This document shows, piece after piece, positions 22,919 to 33,022 of a stretch of 61,877 nt of DNA (within the stretch, counting starts at the first letter, position 1; the number at the start of each line of letters is the position of its first letter). Under the pieces are notes generated by a model. The model had not been told where the DNA came from. It was given only the letters and a program-made list of their open reading frames with translations, and did no database searches. The position numbers were made by a program, and so were the translations under genes. Source of the stretch: Flavisolibacter longurius (lineage in GTDB: Bacteria > Bacteroidota > Bacteroidia > Chitinophagales > Chitinophagaceae); NCBI GenBank assembly GCA_014163555.1, contig JACJGO010000030.1:1-61877 (forward strand), written 5' to 3'.

Positions 22919-23488
22919 ATGGAACAATTCTTTCAACATGCTTCGGCTATTGTGGATGATGGTGCTACTATTGGGAAGGCGACCCGGATCTGGCATTTTT
23001 GTCATGTGATGCCCAAGGCAATTATCGGTACCAATTGCATTTTGGGTCAAAATGTCTTTGTTGATAACAGTGTAGTTATTGGAGATGGTGTTAAAATTCA
23101 GAACAATGTTTCGGTTTATAATGGTGTTATCATTGAGGATGATGTGTTTATCGGCCCCTCGGTCGTATTCACCAATGTAATCAATCCGCGGAGTTTTATC
23201 GAACGTAAGCAGGAGTTCAGACAAACAGTTGTCAAAAAAGGGGCAAGCATTGGTGCCAATTCAACCCTTGTCTGTGGTATAGAAATCGGTGAATATGCTT
23301 TCATTGGAGCCGGAAGTGTGGTAACCCGAAATGTTCCGCCATATTCACTGGTTTATGGCAATCCGGCACAACATAGAGGTTGGATGAGCAGACAGGGACA
23401 TGTACTGCGTTTTAAGAATGCGAAAGCCACCTGTCCGGAGAGCGGAGAGAAGTATTTATTGGAAGGAAATAGGGTACAACCCGCTTGA
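22919..23488 (+). CDS. WbpD/WlbB-type hexapeptide-repeat N-acetyltransferase
   Basis: 189 residues with left-handed beta-helix hexapeptide repeats (IGKATRIWHFCHVMPKAIIG, then IGDGVKIQNNVSVYNG and IEDDVFIGPSVVF). It is close to the UDP-2-acetamido-3-amino-2,3-dideoxy-glucuronate N-acetyltransferases that make di-N-acetylated uronic acids for O-antigens. It is the first gene of the polysaccharide region, but the dehydrogenase and oxidase partners are not seen here. Confidence 0.82.
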   Translation: MEQFFQHASAIVDDGATIGKATRIWHFCHVMPKAIIGTNCILGQNVFVDNSVVIGDGVKIQNNVSVYNGVIIEDDVFIGPSVVFTNVINPRSFIERKQEFRQTVVKKGASIGANSTLVCGIEIGEYAFIGAGSVVTRNVPPYSLVYGNPAQHRGWMSRQGHVLRFKNAKATCPESGEKYLLEGNRVQPA

Positions 23489-23551
23489 ATTTTGCCCTTA
23501 ACTGATTCATTTCTTGGCTTTTTTGGAATTTTTTCAGTCCCATCAGAAGCC

Positions 23552-23560
23552 TATATTTGC
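23552..23560 (+). promoter_or_regulatory. Probable -7 element of the exopolysaccharide operon
   Basis: TATATTTGC matches TAnnTTTG and would start transcription about 70 bases before the antiterminator gene. The -33 element is less clear. Confidence 0.4.
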
Positions 23561-23636
23561 ACCGCCTTAAAGTAGCCATCCTTTCTAAACCCTGTAAAAA
23601 TTGGTGTGACTGAGGGAGGCGAAGCCGTGCCCGAAT

Positions 23637-24113
23637 ATGCAAGATTGGTTAGTTATACAGATTCGGCCCCGTTGGGAAAAAAAGGTTGCTCGTCAGTTAG
23701 AACAAAAAGGAATTGAAACCTATTGCCCGCTGGTAAAGGAACGTCATCAATGGAGCGATAGGGTCAAGGTTGTGGAGAGACCCTTATTCAGATCGTATGT
23801 TTTCGTTAAAATCAGTGAAAACCAACGGACAGATGTTCGTTTAACTCCGGGGGTTATAAACTTTGTTTACCGAAACGGTAAGCTAGTCGTTCTGAAAGAA
23901 AGGCGGATTTGCAGCATCCGTGAATTTCAACAACTTTATCCGGAAGTCAGGGTTTTAGAGAAGGTGTTTTTAGAGAGACAAACAAACAGTAAAAATTCAG
24001 GCCTCATCATGGAGGAAAAAATTGTCACCTTGCCGCTTAAAGTCCTTGATATGACCTTGGTCGCTTTTACCGGCCAGCAAAAACGCAACGCAGCAACAAT
24101 AGATAACATATAA
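23637..24113 (+). CDS. UpxY-type transcription antiterminator (NusG paralogue)
   Basis: 158 residues. The N-terminal NusG domain is clear: WLVIQIRPRWEKKVARQLEQ, then ETYCPLVKERHQWSD and the RSYVFVKI segment. The C-terminal KOW domain is divergent. In Bacteroides such proteins are encoded first in capsule operons and allow RNA polymerase to read through the leader and the long operon. The position here, three bases before the export lipoprotein gene, is the same. Confidence 0.85.
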   Translation: MQDWLVIQIRPRWEKKVARQLEQKGIETYCPLVKERHQWSDRVKVVERPLFRSYVFVKISENQRTDVRLTPGVINFVYRNGKLVVLKERRICSIREFQQLYPEVRVLEKVFLERQTNSKNSGLIMEEKIVTLPLKVLDMTLVAFTGQQKRNAATIDNI

Positions 24114-24115
24114 TC

Positions 24116-24889
24116 ATGCGATTTTTCTTTTTTCCAGTTTTTCTCACATCTCTTTTTTTGGTTTCGTGCAGAAGCCAGCAACTTACAATAAGCAACTATC
24201 TTCAGCAAGTAGATACAACAGGGCAGGTTTTGTCAAATATGACAGAGCCGCGGATTCAAAAAAATGATCTTTTATCGATAAAAGTGTACAGCCAATCTGC
24301 AGACCCTAGAACTGATTTGCCTTACAATTTGCCAGAACAAACCGTCGTTGGAAGTACAACGGGGTCCGCAACAGCCGGATTTCTCGTAGACGAGAAAGGA
24401 ACAATTGAATACCCGCAACTGGGCGTTCTGCGTGTGGAGGGGCTCACCAAAAGTGAACTGGCGCAACAAATTAAATCCAAATTGGAAAGTGTATTACGGA
24501 ACCCTTCTGTTATTGTTCGGTTTTTGAATTACCGTGTGACGGTGCTGGGTGAAGTTCGAAATCCGGGCACCTTTACAATTCCGACCGAAAAGGTTACCGT
24601 GTTAGAGGCACTGGGGATGGCAGGTGACATTACGGAGTTTGGGAAACGGGATACAATAAAGGTTGCCCGTGAGGTAAACGGGAAAATGGAGATTGGCTCA
24701 ATTACATTGGCATCGAGTGATCTTTTTCAATCGCCTTATTATCGTCTTCAGCAGAACGATGTGTTGTTTGTAGAACAAACCCGACGCAGAGTACAGCAGG
24801 AAGAACGGCAAACCTTTGCGCAGAACATTTCCATTGCAACTGGAATTGTCACAGCTATTGCGTTAATAATAAATATAGTTCGTTTTTAA
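24116..24889 (+). CDS. Wza-like polysaccharide export lipoprotein
   Basis: 257 residues. A lipoprotein signal (FFPVFLTSLFLVSC) is followed by the Poly_export domain (ndLLSIKVYSQ, VDEKGTIEYPQLGVL) and an SLBB domain (VTVLGEVRNPGTFTIP). A C-terminal hydrophobic helix suits the short Bacteroidota form. It forms the outer-membrane export channel with the Wzc-like protein next door. Confidence 0.92.
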   Translation: MRFFFFPVFLTSLFLVSCRSQQLTISNYLQQVDTTGQVLSNMTEPRIQKNDLLSIKVYSQSADPRTDLPYNLPEQTVVGSTTGSATAGFLVDEKGTIEYPQLGVLRVEGLTKSELAQQIKSKLESVLRNPSVIVRFLNYRVTVLGEVRNPGTFTIPTEKVTVLEALGMAGDITEFGKRDTIKVAREVNGKMEIGSITLASSDLFQSPYYRLQQNDVLFVEQTRRRVQQEERQTFAQNISIATGIVTAIALIINIVRF

Positions 24890-24917
24890 GTATATTTTCC
24901 ATACATAACTATCCAGG

Positions 24918-27308
24918 ATGGAGGAGCAAGTCATTCTTCAAAAGAAGGTTTCAGAGTCGGCAAACTTTAATATAAAAGAGTTATTCTTTAAGTATTTACG
25001 GTTTCTGCCGCTCTTTGCCATTTTTATCGGGTTGTCACTCCTCGGGGCGTATATCTATTTACGCTATGCTACGGAAGTTTATCGTTCTTCCGGGCAAATT
25101 GTAATTAGGGACGAAAAGTCAGCCGGTTCCGCCAAAGATGATAAACTGGACATGCTGATGCAGTCCGATGGCCGTAAAAATGTGCAAACAGAGATTGAGA
25201 TCTTGCAGTCAAGACCGGTCATGATTCGTGTAGTGGAAGGCCTGAATCTTAATTTTAACTACTTCGCCAAAGGCCGGTTTAAGGAACTGAATATTTATAA
25301 GATAGCAGCATTCCGGGTAGAAGCCATCAAGATTAAGGATTCCACTCAGGGATTTACACTGAACCTGGTTTTCCCAACACAGCAAAGCTTTTCGGTGAAC
25401 GGTGCCAATACAATCTACGGATTTGGGCAAACCTTCCAGAATGAATTCGGGGAATTCAGGCTGGTCAGAACCAGCAACGACAAAATCAATCCGGACTGCA
25501 AAGTTGTATGGAACCCAAGCGCAACGCAGGCAAGTTTGCTTTCAAATGGCTTGGTGGTAACGCCCAAACAAAACACCGGCATTTTGACAATAACAATGGA
25601 AGCCACCAATCCGCACCTGGCAGCTGATGTTATCAACCGGCTCATAGATGAATATAAAGACATTACAATAGAGGATAAAAATGAGGTAACCCTCAAGTCA
25701 CTATCTTTCATTGATGCAACCTTAAAAGAAAGGGAAAAAGAACTTGACAGCATCAAACAGGCTTATGTTGCTTATCAGAAGGCGAACAATATCATTGATC
25801 CGGAGACACAGTCATCGAACTACTTCACAAGGGTAGAGGATGCACTGAAATTGGAGCAGGATCAGCGGATACAATTGAACAATGCAAGGCAGTTGCAGGA
25901 TTACCTGCTCAACAGAGAGAACAGCCAGGACTTAGCCCCCTCTTCATTAGGGATTACTGACCAGACACTGAATTCGCTTGTAGAAGTATACAACAAGGCA
26001 CAACTTGAACGGAAGGAGCTATTGGCTAATGCACCGGCAGGGAATGTAGTGGTGCAGCAGAAAACGGAACAAATAGAAGAATTAAGGTCTAAAATTCTTG
26101 AAAATGTAAGAAATATCCAGTCTGCTTATGGCGGTGCAATTGGTACGTTACGCTCTACAAGTAGTGAAGCTGTTTCTCAAATAAAAACGTTGCCCAATAA
26201 AAAGCAGGAACTCATCAACATTCAGCAACAACTTGCCAGCAAAGCACAAATCTACAATACCCTGCTGTCCAAACGCGAGGAGTCAGCAATTGCGCTGGCC
26301 TCTACCATTTCCAACACGAAGGTATTGCTTGAAGCCTCGCCTAACGACGAACCTGTAAAGCCCAATGGGCGAAATGTAAAGCTGCTTGCCATCGTAATTG
26401 GATTTGTGATACCGGTTGTTATCATTTTTATTATTGAGCTGCTGAACGACAAAGTGAATTCGAGAAGTGATATTGAAAAACTAACAGACATTGCTATTCT
26501 GGGAGAAGTAGGGCATTCGTCCGGTGATCAAACGCTGATCGTTACGCAGGGAAACAGGCGGTTTATCGCCGAACAATTCAGGATTTTACGCTCCAACCTG
26601 CAATATATTTTGCCGCATGCTAAAAAGCCGGTCATTATGGTGACTTCTTCCTTTAGCGGGGAAGGAAAATCGTTTATCAGTACCAATACCGGCGCCGTGA
26701 TGGCACTTGCCAGCAAAAGAACGGTGATCCTTGAATTTGATATTCGTAAGCCCAAGATAATTTCGGGTTTGGGCTTGCCAAAGCAAAGAGGGTTGACGAA
26801 CTTTATTTTAGGACAAGCCACACTCGATGAACTGATTATAAAGGTAGAGGGCTATGAAAATTTATTTGTTTTACCCTGCGGCCCTATTCCCCCAAACCCT
26901 TCCGAGCTCTTGTTGGATACCCGCTTCGATGAGCTGTTTGAACAGTTGCGTGAAAAGTTTGACGTAGTGATCATGGATACGGCCCCTGTGGGAATGGTTA
27001 GCGATGCGATGACCCTCAGTAAATACGCCGATTGCACATTGTATATTGTCCGGCAGGGGCATACATACAAAAAGCAAATCAGCTCGCTGGAACAATATCA
27101 CAAGGAACGAAAGCTGCCCAAGATGTCTATTGTCCTCAACGATGTGAACGGGCAGGGAGGTTATGGCAGCTATGGTGCTTACGGCTACGGCTATGGTTCC
27201 GGGTATTTTGAAGATGAACAAAGCACGTCTTCGCTTAACCGTTGGTTTGGCTGGCTAGGTGCAAAAAACGGATCGGCACGTAAACATAATTCAAAGAAAA
27301 AAGTATAA
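24918..27308 (+). CDS. Wzc-like polysaccharide co-polymerase and tyrosine autokinase
   Basis: 796 residues. Wzz domain with membrane helices near residues 27-47 and 490-510, a long periplasmic coiled coil (about 240-450), then a cytoplasmic BY-kinase: Walker A FSGEGKS, Walker A' VILEFDIRKP and Walker B VVIMDTAP. The tail has a tyrosine cluster (GSYGAYGYGYGSGY), the usual autophosphorylation site. It sets chain length and drives export. The CpsB-like phosphatase at 55.9 kb would reverse the phosphorylation. Its stop overlaps the next ATG. Confidence 0.94.
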   Translation: MEEQVILQKKVSESANFNIKELFFKYLRFLPLFAIFIGLSLLGAYIYLRYATEVYRSSGQIVIRDEKSAGSAKDDKLDMLMQSDGRKNVQTEIEILQSRPVMIRVVEGLNLNFNYFAKGRFKELNIYKIAAFRVEAIKIKDSTQGFTLNLVFPTQQSFSVNGANTIYGFGQTFQNEFGEFRLVRTSNDKINPDCKVVWNPSATQASLLSNGLVVTPKQNTGILTITMEATNPHLAADVINRLIDEYKDITIEDKNEVTLKSLSFIDATLKEREKELDSIKQAYVAYQKANNIIDPETQSSNYFTRVEDALKLEQDQRIQLNNARQLQDYLLNRENSQDLAPSSLGITDQTLNSLVEVYNKAQLERKELLANAPAGNVVVQQKTEQIEELRSKILENVRNIQSAYGGAIGTLRSTSSEAVSQIKTLPNKKQELINIQQQLASKAQIYNTLLSKREESAIALASTISNTKVLLEASPNDEPVKPNGRNVKLLAIVIGFVIPVVIIFIIELLNDKVNSRSDIEKLTDIAILGEVGHSSGDQTLIVTQGNRRFIAEQFRILRSNLQYILPHAKKPVIMVTSSFSGEGKSFISTNTGAVMALASKRTVILEFDIRKPKIISGLGLPKQRGLTNFILGQATLDELIIKVEGYENLFVLPCGPIPPNPSELLLDTRFDELFEQLREKFDVVIMDTAPVGMVSDAMTLSKYADCTLYIVRQGHTYKKQISSLEQYHKERKLPKMSIVLNDVNGQGGYGSYGAYGYGYGSGYFEDEQSTSSLNRWFGWLGAKNGSARKHNSKKKV

Positions 27309-28273
27309 TGCGCATTTTGGTAACAGGTGGTGCCGGTTTTATTGGATCCAATTTGGTTGAACGCTTGTTGAGCAAGCCTGGTGTAACCAGTGTTCGGATA
27401 TTGGACAATCTTGCAACCGGATCCTTGAAAAACATTGAAAGTTTTCTGGATCATCCAAACCTTGAGTTTGTTGAAGGCGACATTCGTAATTATGAAACCT
27501 GTTTACAGGTTTGTAAGGGAATAGACCTCATCTCCCACCAGGCAGCGTTAGGCTCTGTACCCCGTTCGATCAACGATCCTCTTACATCCAATGATGTAAA
27601 CGTTACAGGTACCTTACATGTTTTTACTGCTGCCAAAGAGAGTGGTATCAAACGGGTTGTGTATGCGGCTTCTTCCTCTACCTATGGCGATCATCCTGGC
27701 CTTCCGAAAGTGGAGGACCGTATCGGCAATCCGCTTTCTCCTTATGCCGTTACCAAACTGGTGAACGAGTTGTATGCACGGGTTTATGCAAATCTTTACG
27801 GACTAGAGCTGATCGGACTACGTTATTTCAACATTTTTGGTCCAAGGCAAAACCTTAATGGACCGTATGCGGCTGTTATTCCGCTTTTCATCAATGCCGT
27901 CTTAAATAATGAGCCGCCTACCATCAATGGCGATGGAGAACACAGCCGTGATTTTACCTATGTGGCAAACGCAGTGCAAGCTAATGAACGGGCACTTTTT
28001 ACACAAAATAAAGATGCTGTTAATGAGGTCTATAACATTGCCTGCGGTGAACAGACAACCTTGAATGCCTTATTGGAAAATATCAAGGCGATAGCGGGGA
28101 GTGATTTGGTGCCAAAATATGGCCCGGAAAGGAATGGTGATGTAAAGCATAGCCTTGCTGATATTACAAAAGCAAAAACACTTTTAGACTATTCACCTTC
28201 GGTTACAATTAAAGAAGGATTGAAGCCGACATTTGAATTTTATCGCCGGCATCACAAATTTGCCTATAGCTAA
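27308..28273 (+). CDS. NAD-dependent epimerase, UDP-N-acetylhexosamine 4-epimerase type
   Basis: 321 residues of the extended SDR family: GGAGFIGSN dinucleotide motif, AASSSTYGDHPGLPK with the catalytic Ser/Thr, and SPYAVTK with Tyr and Lys. The SVPRSINDP loop and length fit the WbpP/TviC UDP-GlcNAc 4-epimerase group, which supplies UDP-GalNAc or related sugars. Substrate specificity is inferred from similarity only. Confidence 0.82.
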   Translation: MRILVTGGAGFIGSNLVERLLSKPGVTSVRILDNLATGSLKNIESFLDHPNLEFVEGDIRNYETCLQVCKGIDLISHQAALGSVPRSINDPLTSNDVNVTGTLHVFTAAKESGIKRVVYAASSSTYGDHPGLPKVEDRIGNPLSPYAVTKLVNELYARVYANLYGLELIGLRYFNIFGPRQNLNGPYAAVIPLFINAVLNNEPPTINGDGEHSRDFTYVANAVQANERALFTQNKDAVNEVYNIACGEQTTLNALLENIKAIAGSDLVPKYGPERNGDVKHSLADITKAKTLLDYSPSVTIKEGLKPTFEFYRRHHKFAYS

Positions 28274-28285
28274 ATCGAACTGTCA

Positions 28286-29350
28286 ATGATGACTTTTTCA
28301 AGGACCATTCTTATCACGGGTGGTGCGGGTTTTATTGGTTCGCACGTGGTGCGGTTGCTGGTGACGAAGTATCCTGCGTACCGCATTATCAATTTGGATG
28401 CCCTCACATATGCCGGTAATTTGGAGAACCTGCGGGATATTGAAAACAGTCCGAACTACCGCTTTGAGAAGGTCAACCTGCTGGATACCGTGGCCCTGGA
28501 GCGGGTGTTTACCCAACACAGTCCGGATGGCGTCATTCACCTGGCGGCCGAATCACACGTGGACCGCTCCATTCTTTCCCCTCTGGATTTTGTCTACACC
28601 AATGTGGTGGGAACGGTGAATCTGCTCAATGCTGCCAAAAAGCACTGGCAGGGAGCCTTTGAAGACAAACGATTTTACCATGTTTCTACCGATGAAGTCT
28701 ATGGTGCTTTGGGAGAGGAGGGACTGTTTACTGAACAAACGCACTACGATCCGCATTCACCCTATTCGGCCTCCAAAGCGTCTTCGGATCATTTTGTACG
28801 GGCTTACCACGACACCTACAGGCTGCCGGTGGTGGTAACCAACTGCTCCAACAACTACGGCCCTTACCACTTTCCCGAAAAGCTGATCCCGCTTTTTATC
28901 CATAACATTATTCAAAAAAAGCCCCTGCCGGTTTACGGTGACGGGCTGTATACGCGGGACTGGCTTTTTGTTAAAGACCATGCTGCCGCTATTGACCTGG
29001 TGTTTCACAAGGGAAAAATTGGAGAAACCTACAACATCGGAGGCTTTAACGAATGGAAAAACATTGACCTGGTCAAACTACTCTGCCGGCTCATGGATGA
29101 AAAGCTGGGACGGGAGGCGGGAGAAAGTGAAAGACTTATTACCTATGTAAAAGACCGCCCGGGCCACGACCGCCGTTATGCCATAGATGCCTCTAAAATC
29201 AACCGTGAGCTGGGCTGGGCGCCTTCTGTGACGTTTGAAGAAGGCCTGAGCCAGACCATTGATTGGTACCTTCAGAACGAAGAGTGGCTTCGGCATGTTA
29301 CCTCAGGTGAATACCAGGACTATTACAGCAAACAATACACAACTGCTTAA
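28286..29350 (+). CDS. rfbB: dTDP-glucose 4,6-dehydratase
   Basis: 354 residues. [32 protein letters not shown] (catalytic Asp-Glu) and [10 protein letters not shown] (Tyr-Lys) are all characteristic of RfbB. It converts dTDP-glucose to the 4-keto-6-deoxy sugar. rfbA follows after four bases. rfbC and rfbD are absent from the window, so the final deoxysugar is not determined here. Confidence 0.94.
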   Translation: MMTFSRTILITGGAGFIGSHVVRLLVTKYPAYRIINLDALTYAGNLENLRDIENSPNYRFEKVNLLDTVALERVFTQHSPDGVIHLAAESHVDRSILSPLDFVYTNVVGTVNLLNAAKKHWQGAFEDKRFYHVSTDEVYGALGEEGLFTEQTHYDPHSPYSASKASSDHFVRAYHDTYRLPVVVTNCSNNYGPYHFPEKLIPLFIHNIIQKKPLPVYGDGLYTRDWLFVKDHAAAIDLVFHKGKIGETYNIGGFNEWKNIDLVKLLCRLMDEKLGREAGESERLITYVKDRPGHDRRYAIDASKINRELGWAPSVTFEEGLSQTIDWYLQNEEWLRHVTSGEYQDYYSKQYTTA

Positions 29351-29354
29351 CGCC

Positions 29355-30227
29355 ATGAAAGGAATCATCCTGGCCGGCGGCTCGGGCACCCGGCTCTATC
29401 CCATAACCAAGGCCATCTCCAAACAACTCATGCCCATCTACGACAAGCCGATGATCTATTATCCCTTGTCGGTGCTGATGATGGCAGGTATTAGTGAGAT
29501 ACTAATTATCACCACACCGGAAGATAATGCTTCGTTTAAGCGCCTTTTAGGCGATGGCAGCCAGGTGGGTTGTCGTTTTGAATACGCTATTCAAGAAGTG
29601 CCCAATGGACTGGCACAGGCCTTTGTCATTGGTGAAAAATTTATTGGCAGCGAGAAAGTGGCGCTTGTGCTCGGGGATAATATTTTTTATGGTTCTGGAC
29701 TGGGACGGCAGTTGCAGGCCTTGAACGACATTGATGGCGGCTATGTGTTTGCGTACGAGGTGTCGGATCCGGAGCGCTATGGGGTCGTGGCATTTGACCA
29801 ACAGAATAAGGTAATCTCCATTGAAGAAAAACCCCAAGCGCCCAAGTCTAACTTCGCCGTGCCCGGTCTTTATTTCTATGATAACCAGGTGGTAGAGATT
29901 GCGAAAAACCTCAAGCCGTCAGCAAGAGGCGAATACGAGATTACGGATGTCAACAAAGAATACCTCAAAAAAGGTCGGTTGCACGTGTCGATCCTGGACC
30001 GCGGCACCGCTTGGCTGGACACCGGTACCTTTGATTCTTTAAGCGACGCCTCAGAGTTTGTACGGGTGATTGAAAAACGCCAGGGTACCAAGATTGGCTG
30101 CATCGAAGAAGTGGCCTACCGTATGGGCTATATTTCGGCCGATCTGTTGTTAAAACATGCTGATGCGCTAAGCAAAAGCGGCTATGGCGGCTATTTAAAA
30201 ACGATTATCAATAAAAAGAAGCAATAA
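29355..30227 (+). CDS. rfbA: Glucose-1-phosphate thymidylyltransferase
   Basis: 290 residues from [14 protein letters not shown]; the longer frame overlaps rfbB and adds unrelated residues. The nucleotide-binding [36 protein letters not shown] and EEKPQ motifs are intact. It makes dTDP-glucose for RfbB. Confidence 0.95.
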   Translation: MKGIILAGGSGTRLYPITKAISKQLMPIYDKPMIYYPLSVLMMAGISEILIITTPEDNASFKRLLGDGSQVGCRFEYAIQEVPNGLAQAFVIGEKFIGSEKVALVLGDNIFYGSGLGRQLQALNDIDGGYVFAYEVSDPERYGVVAFDQQNKVISIEEKPQAPKSNFAVPGLYFYDNQVVEIAKNLKPSARGEYEITDVNKEYLKKGRLHVSILDRGTAWLDTGTFDSLSDASEFVRVIEKRQGTKIGCIEEVAYRMGYISADLLLKHADALSKSGYGGYLKTIINKKKQ

Positions 30228-30230
30228 GCT

Positions 30231-31280
30231 ATGAGTTTAGATTTAAATGGTAAATCGCTATTGATTACTGGTGGAACCGGCTCATTTGGGAAAGCATTCA
30301 CCAAATATGTTTTAACGAAATGGCCAGACATCAAGCGCCTTGCCATTTACTCGCGGGATGAGCAAAAGCAGTTTAACATGGCGCATGAGTACCCGTCTGC
30401 GAAGTACCCTAACATTCGATTTTTTATTGGTGACGTGCGGGATTTTGAACGCCTGAAGCGGGCCTTTAAAGGTATCGACTATGTAATTCATGCCGCAGCA
30501 ATGAAACATGTACCCATTGCCGAATACAACCCGGATGAGTGTGTAAAAACAAACATTGGTGGCGCCGAAAACGTCATTCGTGCAGCACTGGAAACCGATG
30601 TGCAAAATGTTGTGGCCCTTTCTACCGATAAAGCCTGTGCGCCGGTAAACCTTTACGGTGCTACCAAGCTGACTTCTGATAAATTGTTTATTGCCGCCAA
30701 CAACATCAAAGGCGAAAAAAACATCCGGTTTTCTGTTGTTCGTTACGGAAACGTGATGGGTTCTAATGGTTCAGTGATCCCATTCTTTATGAAGAAACGG
30801 GAAAGCGGCGTACTGCCCATTACAGATGCGCAGATGACCCGCTTTAATATTTCTCTCCAGGAAGGTGTAGAGATGGTGTTGCATGCGCTGGAAACCGCCT
30901 GGGGTGGCGAACTGTTTGTTCCCAAAATTCCTTCGTATCGCATCACCGAAGTGGCGGAAGCTATTGGCCCTGATTGCCGCCAGGAAATCGTCGGTATTCG
31001 TCCCGGTGAAAAAGTGCACGAAGAGATGATATCCAGCTCTGACTCCTTTAACACCTACGACCTTGGAAAATATTATGTGATTCTGCCACAGACACATGAA
31101 TGGAGCCGGGAAGAATTCATCGACCATTTTGACGCCACCAAAGTGCCGGTAGGTTTCAACTACAACAGTGGCACCAACGAAGAATGGCTGTCAGTGGAAG
31201 AAATCCGCTCGCTGATCAGAGAACACGTTGACCCCACCTTCCAAGTAAAACCTGTTTATGAAGCCGATACCGTACGGTAA
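30231..31280 (+). CDS. pseB: UDP-GlcNAc 4,6-dehydratase (inverting), pseudaminic acid pathway step 1
   Basis: 349 residues. GGTGSFGKAF binds NADP, AAAMKHVPIAEYNP is the family signature, and STDKACAPVNLYGATK carries the catalytic Asp, Lys and Tyr. PseB dehydrates UDP-GlcNAc with C5 inversion. Its 3' end overlaps pseC by 23 bases, suggesting coupled translation. The usual AANP after STDK is ACAP here. Confidence 0.94.
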   Translation: MSLDLNGKSLLITGGTGSFGKAFTKYVLTKWPDIKRLAIYSRDEQKQFNMAHEYPSAKYPNIRFFIGDVRDFERLKRAFKGIDYVIHAAAMKHVPIAEYNPDECVKTNIGGAENVIRAALETDVQNVVALSTDKACAPVNLYGATKLTSDKLFIAANNIKGEKNIRFSVVRYGNVMGSNGSVIPFFMKKRESGVLPITDAQMTRFNISLQEGVEMVLHALETAWGGELFVPKIPSYRITEVAEAIGPDCRQEIVGIRPGEKVHEEMISSSDSFNTYDLGKYYVILPQTHEWSREEFIDHFDATKVPVGFNYNSGTNEEWLSVEEIRSLIREHVDPTFQVKPVYEADTVR

Positions 31281-32454
31281 GCAACACATCACCGAAGAGG
31301 ACATTCAGGCAGTAATCACCACCCTTACGTCTGATTTTTTAACGCAGGGACCCAAGATCGAAGAATTTGAAAAAGCCTTTGCCAGCTATATTGGCTGTCA
31401 ATATGCAGTCGCCGTTTCTAACGGTACGGCAGCCTTGCATCTTGCAGCCTTGGCGTTGGGTGTGAATCAACACACCAATGTCATTACCACACCCATCACC
31501 TTTGCAGCGTCGGCCAATTGCATTCGCTACTGCGGTGGCAATGTCACCTTCGGTGATATTGACCCCAGGACGGCGACGCTATCGCTGGAATCCGTCCGCA
31601 CCCTTCTGAAGTCGGTACCCAGCGGCACTTATCAGGGAATTATTCCGGTTGACTTTGCCGGCTATCCGGTGGACATGGAAGCCTTTCGTCAGCTGGCCGA
31701 TGAATACGGACTATGGATCATTGAAGATGCTTGTCATGCACCCGGTGGGTATTTTACCGACAGCAAAGGCGTAAAGCAGCTTTGCGGTAACGGTGTTTAT
31801 GCTGATGTGGGTATTTTCTCCTTTCACCCTGTAAAGCACATTGCCTGCGGCGAAGGTGGCATGGTGACCACCAACAACGAAGTGCTGTTTAGAAAACTCA
31901 TTAAGCTGCGCACCCACGGCATCACAAAAGACCCTTCGCTGTTGCACGAAAACCACGGCGGCTGGTATTACGAAATGCAGGAACTGGGTTATAATTACCG
32001 CCTCACTGATTTCCAGGCAGCACTTGGTTTAACGCAATTGCAAAGGGCTGATGAAGGATTGGCCAAACGCAGGTCCATTGCAAAGCGATATGACGAAGCG
32101 TTTACAGAAGCAGGCTTAGACTTTATTCAGCCGCCAGTGAATGGCGAGAATGCCTATCACCTCTACATCCTGCTGGCTGATGACCGCAAAGGCCTCTACG
32201 ATTACCTGCGGATGCAGGGCATCTACTGCCAAGTGCACTATATTCCCGTTCATATACTGCCTTATTATAAAGGGCTCGGCCACAAGGCTGGCGAGTGCCC
32301 CAAGGCTGAAGCCTATTACGAAAAATGCTTAAGCCTTCCAATGTATCCTTCGCTCAGCCAGGAGGAGCAGGATTATGTTATCCATCAAATAAAATCATAT
32401 ATCAATGAACCTGAACGAACAACAAGCCTTCTGGAGAGAAAAATATTCAACTGA
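31258..32454 (+). CDS. pseC: UDP-4-amino-4,6-dideoxy-N-acetyl-altrosamine aminotransferase
   Basis: 398 residues of the DegT/DnrJ PLP family. SNGTAALHLA binds PLP phosphate, IIEDACHAPGG supplies the ring-stacking Asp, and SFHPVKHIACGEGG holds the Schiff-base Lys193. Step 2 of pseudaminic acid synthesis, using glutamate as amino donor. It overlaps the next gene by 50 bases. Confidence 0.94.
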   Translation: MKPIPYGKQHITEEDIQAVITTLTSDFLTQGPKIEEFEKAFASYIGCQYAVAVSNGTAALHLAALALGVNQHTNVITTPITFAASANCIRYCGGNVTFGDIDPRTATLSLESVRTLLKSVPSGTYQGIIPVDFAGYPVDMEAFRQLADEYGLWIIEDACHAPGGYFTDSKGVKQLCGNGVYADVGIFSFHPVKHIACGEGGMVTTNNEVLFRKLIKLRTHGITKDPSLLHENHGGWYYEMQELGYNYRLTDFQAALGLTQLQRADEGLAKRRSIAKRYDEAFTEAGLDFIQPPVNGENAYHLYILLADDRKGLYDYLRMQGIYCQVHYIPVHILPYYKGLGHKAGECPKAEAYYEKCLSLPMYPSLSQEEQDYVIHQIKSYINEPERTTSLLERKIFN

Positions 32455-33022
32455 GTATATAAAAAAAAATGACCGGTTTGTCACTGATAAAGGCGTTAAA
32501 TGCTGGGCAAAAATGTTGGAACGTGCCGAAGGAGTTACATCCCTTTTAGAGTGTGGTTCAAACGTTGGCAAAAACATCGGTCTCTTAAACCATGTTTTGC
32601 CAACGGCCAGCAAATCAATCATCGAAATCAGCCCTGAAGCATACGAAATTGTTACCTCTCGCTATTCTTTACAGGACTCATTCAATGGACCGATCGTTGC
32701 TTCTTCGTTCGCGGAAGAACAGTTCGACCTCGTTTTTACAATGGGTGTATTGATTCATATCCATCCTGAAGACCTGCTGGCAAACATGCAGAAAATGTTC
32801 AGCTACTCGTCAAAGTATATCCTGATGGGTGAGTACTTCAACCGAACGCCAGTCATGCTCGAATACCAGGGAGAAAAGGACAAATTGTTCAAACGTGACT
32901 TTGGCAAAATGTTCATGGAGAATTTTCCGGTGAAGCTGGTGGATTATGGATTTATCTGGGGCCATCTCTACGATGATGCCGGCTTTGACGATATCACCTA
33001 TTGGATGTTTGAAAAAAAATGA
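32405..33022 (+). CDS. Pseudaminic acid biosynthesis-associated methylase
   Basis: 205 residues. SAM-binding motif LLECGSNVGKNI and EISPEAYEIV, with a family-specific FWREKYSTEYIKKND start, match the methylase family repeatedly found inside pse operons. It may methylate the sugar or a precursor. It is positioned between pseC and pseG and overlaps both (50 and 4 bases). Confidence 0.82.
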   Translation: MNLNEQQAFWREKYSTEYIKKNDRFVTDKGVKCWAKMLERAEGVTSLLECGSNVGKNIGLLNHVLPTASKSIIEISPEAYEIVTSRYSLQDSFNGPIVASSFAEEQFDLVFTMGVLIHIHPEDLLANMQKMFSYSSKYILMGEYFNRTPVMLEYQGEKDKLFKRDFGKMFMENFPVKLVDYGFIWGHLYDDAGFDDITYWMFEKK